64,000 nt of DNA, from the NCBI GenBank assembly GCA_963931865.1, contig OZ007507.1:17226086-17290085 (forward strand), given 5' to 3'. This document shows positions 58,441 through 64,000 of this stretch, one piece after another. Position 1 is the stretch's first letter, and each line of letters starts with the position of its first letter. A model generated the notes under the pieces. It saw only the letters and a program-made list of their open reading frames with translations, was not told the DNA's origin and did no database searches. The stretch comes from Axinella damicornis (Eukaryota; Porifera; Demospongiae; Axinellida; Axinellidae). Made by a program: the position numbers and the translations under genes.

Positions 58441-58923
58441 TTTGTAGAACTTCACCAACTAGCTGACGTTACATACATACGTACATGTCACAGATTCTAT
58501 AAGTTTCTGGAAGTCACTGAGTCTAGCTAGTATGTTAATGTGTGTGCTCGTGCTTGTGTGTGGTGAAACCCAGGTACTTGTATGTGACAAGTGTGAACAT
58601 GATTAATGTATGCTAAACATACACATGTTGGAAGAATCTTTGTAATCCAATTTCAAATTTTGCCAATAGCTATCTACTCAAGTGGCACAAACACAGGATG
58701 TCACACGTATAGATTATGTTTCTGTATATGTATCAAAGGTTTCCGTGGGTGGGAACGAACAAAGATATAGTCATACCTAGCGTATGTGTGGCATGAAGAG
58801 CATGGACTGCATGTAACATCATAATTATACTTGCTTTTTCATGTAGTTATTTTATATAATGCGCAATGAACTTCTGCAAAAGTTAAATGTGCAGCTGGAG
58901 CATATAATAACAATATTTTGGTG
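58441..58923. other. Intergenic, no feature recognised
   Basis: AT-rich sequence without open frames of interest. Confidence 0.4.
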
Positions 58924-59537
58924 GGGACACTATATACAGTGGACCCGAGGACCCGGGACCGAGGACCCGGGGACCCGGGGACCCGGGACCGAGGACCCGG
59001 GGACCCGGGGACCCGAGGATCTTCATTGTTACGGGAAACAGAAATGCAATTACAAGAGATCTGTGCTAATGTAAAAGTCCAAACTCACAGTTAATACTTA
59101 CGTTTGTTACCTTGAGTATGCAAGTCAGCTTTGCACAAAACCGGATCAATACTTAGCCTCGTTCCCAGGCCGTAATCCTGGGAAGAATTAAAGTTCGAAG
59201 TGCAGTGCTATAGATACATGACAAAAGGTCAAATGCTTTTTTGTATAGCCTTGTGTAGTGTGCGAGAATCTGACTTCGCTGGAGGATGAGGTACATGAAT
59301 ATCTCCGAAGTGGAAAAGTGATGAAGACAAGCTAGAGGATAATGCAGCATTATGCTGCATTATCCTGTATGCTGAAAATGTCTTCCGATTTGTGCCAAGC
59401 TGACTTGCATACTCCAGGCATGGCAATGATATAACCATGAGTTTTGGCTTGTAGTTGCATTTCTGTCTCCCGTAACAGTCGAAGATCCTCGGGTCCCCGG
59501 GTCCTCGGGTCCCTGGGTCCACTGTTTATAGTGTCCC
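58924..59537. mobile_element. Inverted-repeat element with GGACCCG minisatellite arms
   Basis: The ends are GGGACACTATATACAGTGG and CCACTGTTTATAGTGTCCC, followed inward by GGACCCGGG tandem units and a further matched block containing ACAGAAATGCAATTACAAG. The total is about 614 bp. It shares its ends with the 98-bp hairpin at 61756-61853. No target duplication is evident. Confidence 0.8.
59336..59366. repeat. 31-bp perfect palindrome with one-base centre
   Basis: AGGATAATGCAGCAT and its complement flank a single T at 59351. It lies inside the larger inverted-repeat element. Confidence 0.9.
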
Positions 59538-59560
59538 GAATTATTGCAGTCACAATACTC

Positions 59561-60235
59561 ACTCAGCTACTTGCCCCTCGTTCGCCTACGTGAGTAATCC
59601 GGCACCAGACAGCTCTCTGTGCAGAGCTGCTGCTCCCCGATTGTGTCCACTTCAGCTGCTACTCCCCGATTGTGTCCGCTGCTCACCGATTGCGTCCGCT
59701 TCAACTGCAGCTCCCCTATTGCATCCGCTTCAACTACTGCTCCCCGATTGCATCCACCAGCTGCTTAGTCTCGGAACCAGACCCTTCGTGCGGGGGAGGA
59801 GGAAAGGGTCTGGGCACCATCTTACATTCGAGTTGTCCCCAGGTCGGAATGTTGACCTAACGAATCAGAAGCGTTGATTGCGAATGACGTCAGGGAAATG
59901 ATTTTTCTCCAGGCCGGCTTTCGGTCCAGTGACTAGCCATGGCGAATCGCTGTGCCGTACCGCGTTACCCGCGAGTGACTGACAAAAGTCGAGGAGAGCT
60001 ACGAGCAGGTCGACTGTGATCGTACGCGTGGTATCGCAGTTGATCGCTAATTACCACGCATAATTACGTTCCGTGAGGACAACTCGAATGTAGGAACGTG
60101 CCCAGACCCTTTCCTCCTCCCCCGCACGAAGGGTCTGGTTCCGAGACTACCAGCTGCTCTGGAATATTCCAGCCCATGCCCAATGTTCTCTGCGCGAAGT
60201 TCGAGGTTCAGTGAATTGAACCACAGTAGTCTTGA
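59561..60235. repeat. Minisatellite-bearing dispersed element, copy 3 (inverted, interrupted)
   Basis: Inverted relative to the copies near 3.1 and 48 kb: it begins with CCCCTCGTTCGCCTAC and the complement of GGCGCCGG-type sequence, then GCTGCTCCCCGATTG units to 59765. It resumes after 60150 with CCAGCCCATGCCCAATGTTC and GCGCGAAGTTCGAGG. The interruption is a separate element. Confidence 0.8.
59766..60149. mobile_element. TAGTCTCGG inverted-repeat element nested in the minisatellite element
   Basis: The ends TAGTCTCGGAACCAGACCC and its complement extend inward through CTTCGTGCGGGGGAGGAGG. A perfect 9-bp duplication ccagctgct flanks it (59757-59765 and 60150-60158). The 9-bp duplication matches the hairpin MITE at 28448-28532, whose ends are similar (TAGCCTCG). 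Confidence 0.85.
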
Positions 60236-60702
60236 CTTGAAAGGCCCTTAGGGTTAATGTCAAAATGATGGTCAAGATTAGTTCAAGTGACTTTTGAAGC
60301 TCCACCCTGAAACCAATGGTACTGATGGATTTCACTTGATGTACCATGTGCAAAAATGCCTGGACCAACCCAACTATGGACTGTGAAGTGACTATTTTTT
60401 AGCAATCATTTAATATTACAATACATTTTCCCTATAGAAGATTAGATGATTGGTTTTCACACTGAAATTTAGCAAACATTCTTGAAAATCAATAGGTACC
60501 ATTAGTAGAGTGTGTTAATAGCCGGACCACTTGTGTTGATACCTTTTGAAGGTATGTTTGTATACCGGTATAACCTCCCATATAAAATCACAAAACAACA
60601 TGTTTTGATCCGTTTGAAGTGACTTATATAACGATGAATTTTAGCAAGCATCGTTGAAAATCAATAGGTACCATTAGCAGAGTGTGTCAGTAGCCAGACC
60701 AT
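60236..60702. repeat. Interspersed repeat R3, copy 2
   Basis: Matches 26436-26768, with an extra middle part (about 60510-60610). Confidence 0.8.
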
Positions 60703-60972
60703 CTCCGTTCAGGTCGCGCGTCACTGTAGTCTGGTCCCACCCCACGAACACACGGTTAAAATCTTGTAAAATGTTTGCCATTATGGTTGCCACTAGTGGG
60801 TGTTAGTGGGTGTGAACTTGCCCCCCCACCCTCTGCATGTTTCCTCCACCCTTGCAGCACAATTGAATAGTGAACTTAAGAATATGTGTAAATGTAAAAT
60901 GTTTGATGAAAAAGGACTGCAATATAACAAACTGTCGCTATATGAAGTTATACCACAATCTAGCCAGCATAG

Positions 60973-61269
60973 TCACTTGGGAAGGTACAGAGTTTTGAAC
61001 CGTCCAATCACAGTCTCTGCTGAGGCATTAGAGTCTCTTTCCTGTACACTGGTTTCCGTCTGGTTCACTGCAGTCCACTGCTGGAAGAAGTAGGGTTTAG
61101 TCGATGTTACCATGGTGATCACCCTGGTAGAATCTTGGCCTGTAGCTTGTATTGGGTGGTTGTATGTTGGTAGTACGTTCCGTGAGATGCACCTGAGTGT
61201 TGCGTACGTGCACAGTAGCACTAGCAGTCCAGCAAAAACTAACAGTACCTCCATGACCGAGTTTGAGAC
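60973..61269 (-). CDS. Candidate membrane/tail exon of gene E
   Basis: On the minus strand an acceptor after a pyrimidine-rich tract (CCCATGTAG|GTCTC) opens a phase-0 frame: VSNSV, then MEVLLVFAGLLVLLCTYATL (membrane segment), a short basic stretch, and a polar tail ending FKTLYLPK and a stop at 60973. The total is about 98 residues. It could be the 3' exon of gene E, whose Ig exon lies 0.9 kb upstream, but that exon ends in phase 1, so a linking exon would be needed. Alternatively the Met at 61254 starts a separate small membrane protein. Confidence 0.45.
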   Translation of the reverse strand, partial: VSNSVMEVLLVFAGLLVLLCTYATLRCISRNVLPTYNHPIQATGQDSTRVITMVTSTKPYFFQQWTAVNQTETSVQERDSNASAETVIGRFKTLYLPK

Positions 61270-61755
61270 CTACATGGGTGAATGAAGTGTAATTGTGAAA
61301 TAGAGCACATGCATATGTAGTCATTCAGGGTGAAGGAAGTTTGAGATTTACTGTGATTAATTTATGCAACACTTTGACACCACCTAGCTAGGTGCACCAC
61401 CTAGCTAATATCTTACACATACTGCATATGCAGACATTACATATTATTATAGCAGAGCCCTACAGTGTGTACTGCACCACATGCTACACTGTAACGTTGC
61501 TGGTGCAAATTTCCATAATTACTCTCCAATTTCATGCATAATGATAGTTATCCATTCATTAACTATAGTTGTAACTCACTTTACAATACAAGCTTTTGGA
61601 GTCCCCTGGTGTATCTTGCTGGTCTACAGTATAGCTGCAGCAACTGACTACTTCCTGCAAGACCTGGGGGATATATACTGGATGTTTGGCTTGAGTATTC
61701 CCATATAAGGTTTGAAGGTAATGAGATTCATTGTTGTGAATACTTATACTCAAGT

Positions 61756-61853
61756 GGGACACTATAAACAGTGGTCCCGGGTCCCGGGTCCCGGGTCCCT
61801 GGTCCCCGGGTCCCTGGTCCCCAGGTCCCCGGGTCCACTGTTTATAGTGTCCC
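61756..61853. mobile_element. 98-bp hairpin with GGGTCCC repeats
   Basis: The ends GGGACACTATAAACAGTGG and their exact complement enclose only GGTCCCGG-type tandem units. It is a miniature of the 58924-59537 element. Confidence 0.85.
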
Positions 61854-62160
61854 ATTTTGGTGAGGCACAAGTAACAATAATTATGGCACACTTCTCCACT
61901 TACATAACCATTGTTAACAAATCTCATCACTTGACTTTCCGTCAGGTCTACGTACTATTCTGCCTGACCCATGATAGGGGTGCAAGAACATCTGGCCTCT
62001 ACCATAATTATTCATAATGGCAAACTATCAACTCATGAATATTGTGATAAATATACTAATCCTGTACCTGTCCTTGACGTATAGTATCTTACATCAGACT
62101 ACCCTTATAGCTCTCATCCCTGCATACAAACAAAGTAGCTAACATTGATCATCCCTGTAC

Positions 62161-62460
62161 CTGCATTGATGATCAGCATGCCCGAAGAACTGCAGGTCTG
62201 TTCAATGAATCCCTGTCCAGCATGTATTTCAAAACAACACTGGTATGTCGTTGCATTTATGGACACATCCACTTTGTGAACGATCAGTCCAGTACCATTG
62301 TAGCTATGCCCAGAAGGTAGTCGACTCACTACATGTGTCATCTGGTTAATCATCCAATGTGGAACGCCTCTTGTGCCGGTGTATGTACACGGAAAGAAAG
62401 CATTGTTGCCAACAACTGCCTTGGTGTCATGTGGTTGTTCCATAAAGGTCACATCTTGTC
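62161..62460 (-). CDS. Gene E: Ig exon, paralogue of gene A Ig1
   Basis: A 300-nt phase 1-1 exon (acceptor TGTACAG| at 62460, donor GCAG|GTACAG at 62161) encodes an Ig domain: VTFMEQPHDTKAVVGNNAFF, then the first Cys (FFPCTYTGTRG), HWMINQ, HSYNGTGLIVH and the second Cys (TYQCCFEIH). It has exactly the length of gene A Ig1 and matches it at most positions. It is N-terminal by analogy with genes A and C, so a signal exon should lie further upstream on the minus strand, but none was recognised before the window end. The function is likely cell-surface recognition. Confidence 0.75.
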
Positions 62461-62499
62461 CTGTACAGGTCAACAGAATCATGGCATGCAGATCCAAAT

Positions 62500-63519
62500 T
62501 AGGAGTATACAAATCAACGTGTAGAGTTAATGTTCAGCCATTGCAAGCGTGTAGCTCCTAATTAGAACAGCTGCAATTGCAATGTAAGTGGTGATTGTGG
62601 ATGATATGCACACATAGGCTAGTCTAAGACAATGAAGCTGCTGCATGTAGGAGATATTTTTGTAGTCAAGCCCTTTATGCTATGCAGTTAGTCTAAATTG
62701 AATGCCCCGAGATTGCTTTTGAGGTCATTCTGAAACCTGGCCCAACAAGATGCATGCAGCAACTCCATCCATTTTAAACTACTGTCTGCAAATGACTACG
62801 TGTTCTCCATCTTCATCACCATAACACAAGGTGGGAAAATGCCTTGTCACGAGATTTGTCATAGTGAAGTCATGCAACACCACTAACTTAACTGACGTCG
62901 ACGTTTCGGGAACTCTGGCTGGGCCGTTCATCAACCTCCAGGAGGCTTAAATGCACAGACCTCAATTTGTGCTGAGGATATCTAATACACTAGATCTGGA
63001 TGTGGGGTTAATTCAATCTCTGTGGACCGTCGCCACACGCACTAGTTCCGAACAAAAATAGTATTATACCTAATATTATTCTAGCTTGCATGAGGCAGTT
63101 TACAAAAGGGAAAGTCTAATCAATGAATATGATAGTTGCAGTAGCTAAATAATAACAGTGCACTTTGTGTAGCAAAAACTCTGTGTATACAAGTAGGATA
63201 CCGGTATGCAAAAATTAGTTCATGTAGGATGCTATTGGAATGCTATACAGGAGGACTTGACTCCCACGTACTCACAAAATTATTAATGGTACAGTGTACA
63301 AGAATATTGTATACACTCAGTCATGCTATACTGTGGGGCTCGCTCAGGCTTGCCCCATTTATAACCGCTAAGCAGTCAGAATAACTATCTTTCTATAATC
63401 ATCTAGCTGGTAACATGGTAACCTGCAATATTACTTTCTGAATCCTACACATGAGCCTCCTATATGTATTCTTGGGATGAGACTGAGCAAGTTGTGCTTG
63501 CATAACCAATAAGACTTAC
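62500..63519. other. No exon recognised between genes E and F
   Basis: A membrane exon for gene F or a signal exon for gene E would be expected here, but neither could be identified. Confidence 0.35.
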
Positions 63520-63767
63520 CAATGGAAGAGATACTGGCCATGGTTCTTGCAGCAGATCCTGCATGTATACATTGTGCCATGGAATATCAGCCACAAAAGT
63601 AAACTAGTCTCACTTTTAAGCCAGCAAATCTCGTAATTATCATCCCAAGAGAATGGCCTGGCTATGCATGGGAGTATTACTATACGGATACTCTTACGAA
63701 CACACTCATACATGATCCAACTGCTGGGGCTCACCTGGAGCAGAGGAGACTCTTGACGGTGTAACAT
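63520..63767 (-). CDS. Gene F: two stalk exons of a gene B-like receptor (partial)
   Basis: Exon 63767-63735 (33 nt, phase 1-1) encodes VTPSRVSSAP, nearly the same as the gene B exon 29866-29898 (VEPSRVSSTP), which is also 33 nt. Exon 63558-63520 (39 nt, phase 1-1) encodes SAARTMASISSI and has a strong donor GTAAGTC. This pair implies another receptor gene continuing upstream beyond the window. Its membrane and tail exons were not found. Confidence 0.5.
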
Positions 63768-63856
63768 CTATAAGAGTAGTACCAAAAATAATAGTGTGAT
63801 CCAGAGGTATAAAATATCTAAGGGTTCATCTAACTTATCATAATCACAGCTTGACC

Positions 63857-63950
63857 TAGTCTCGCGTGGCCCAGACCCTTCCTGCGACGATTAGTGGGGC
63901 GGGGCGAAAGGGGAGGGGAGGGAGGAAGAAGGGTCTGGTGACTCTGAACA
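63857..63950. mobile_element. TAGTCTCG-type inverted-repeat element, partial
   Basis: TAGTCTCG with CCCAGACCCTTC on the left and GAAGGGTCTGG on the right resembles the ends of 59766-60149. The right terminal bases are not clear. Confidence 0.5.
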
Positions 63951-64000
63951 AGATGTTGTTGGCTTTGCCGGAATGCAGAGCCAACCAGGTTGAAGCAGCA

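Noticed and set aside
62480..62512. Met-initiated read-through just upstream of the gene E Ig exon
   Set aside because: It is intron sequence before the acceptor; the paralogous exon in gene A has the same acceptor position, and the short MILLTCTG stretch is not a proper signal peptide.

Overview
This is eukaryotic, animal-type DNA: small exons joined by GT-AG introns, almost all in phase 1, extracellular immunoglobulin (Ig) and fibronectin type III (FN3) modules, non-LTR and BEL/Pao retroelements, and dense short inverted-repeat transposons. No bacterial operons, rRNA, tRNA or CRISPR were seen. The style (compact genes, many novel single-pass Ig/FN3 receptors, CTAGCTAG-rich introns) suggests a marine invertebrate, most likely a sponge. 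That assignment is inference, not something read from a marker gene.

The core content is a cluster of single-pass cell-surface receptor genes. Gene A (minus, about 18353 to 9155) has a candidate signal exon, two Ig domains, FN3, a short stalk, a membrane segment and a basic tail. Gene B (plus, 22381 to 31441) has a signal exon, a Cys-rich FN3-like domain, a novel Cys-rich domain, micro-stalk exons, a membrane exon, duplicated tail exons and a stop. Gene C (plus, 38710 to 40398) is a complete five-exon receptor with one Ig domain and two matched tyrosine motifs in its tail. Gene D (minus, 53077 to 47242) has Ig, three FN3 domains, a membrane segment and a Pro/Tyr-rich tail with an NPxY motif; its 5' end is not found. 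Gene E (minus, Ig exon 62161-62460 with a possible membrane/tail exon at 60973-61269) and gene F (minus, stalk exons 63520-63767) are partial. The first Ig exons of A, C and E are clear paralogues. Stalk exons of B and F are paralogues, so this is an expanding tandem family on both strands. Two further orphan exons lie at 45727-46107 and 57355-57502, both on the minus strand.

The rest is transposon-dominated. There are three 5'-truncated LINEs (16222-17190 plus, 43590-45735 minus, 54890-57340 plus), one decayed BEL/Pao element with gag, protease, RT, RNase H and integrase in order (36410 to 31708, minus), hAT-like MITEs with 8-bp target duplications, TTAA-flanked piggyBac-like MITEs, hairpin MITEs with TAGYCTCG ends and 9-bp duplications, minisatellite-bearing elements, a duplicated approximately 1-kb segment (19.0-20.1 kb and 28.4-29.5 kb), and several near-perfect palindromes with a one-base centre.

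Layout: 1-9.1 kb repeats; 9.1-18.4 kb gene A with repeats and a LINE in its large first intron; 18.4-22 kb duplicated repeats; 22.4-31.5 kb gene B; 31.7-36.4 kb BEL/Pao; 37.5-38.3 kb a transposon-gene remnant; 38.7-40.4 kb gene C; 40.4-47 kb repeats, a LINE and an orphan exon; 47.2-53.1 kb gene D; 53.4-60.7 kb repeats and a LINE; 61-63.8 kb genes E and F. All exon models are read by eye from splice signals and frame, without transcripts.
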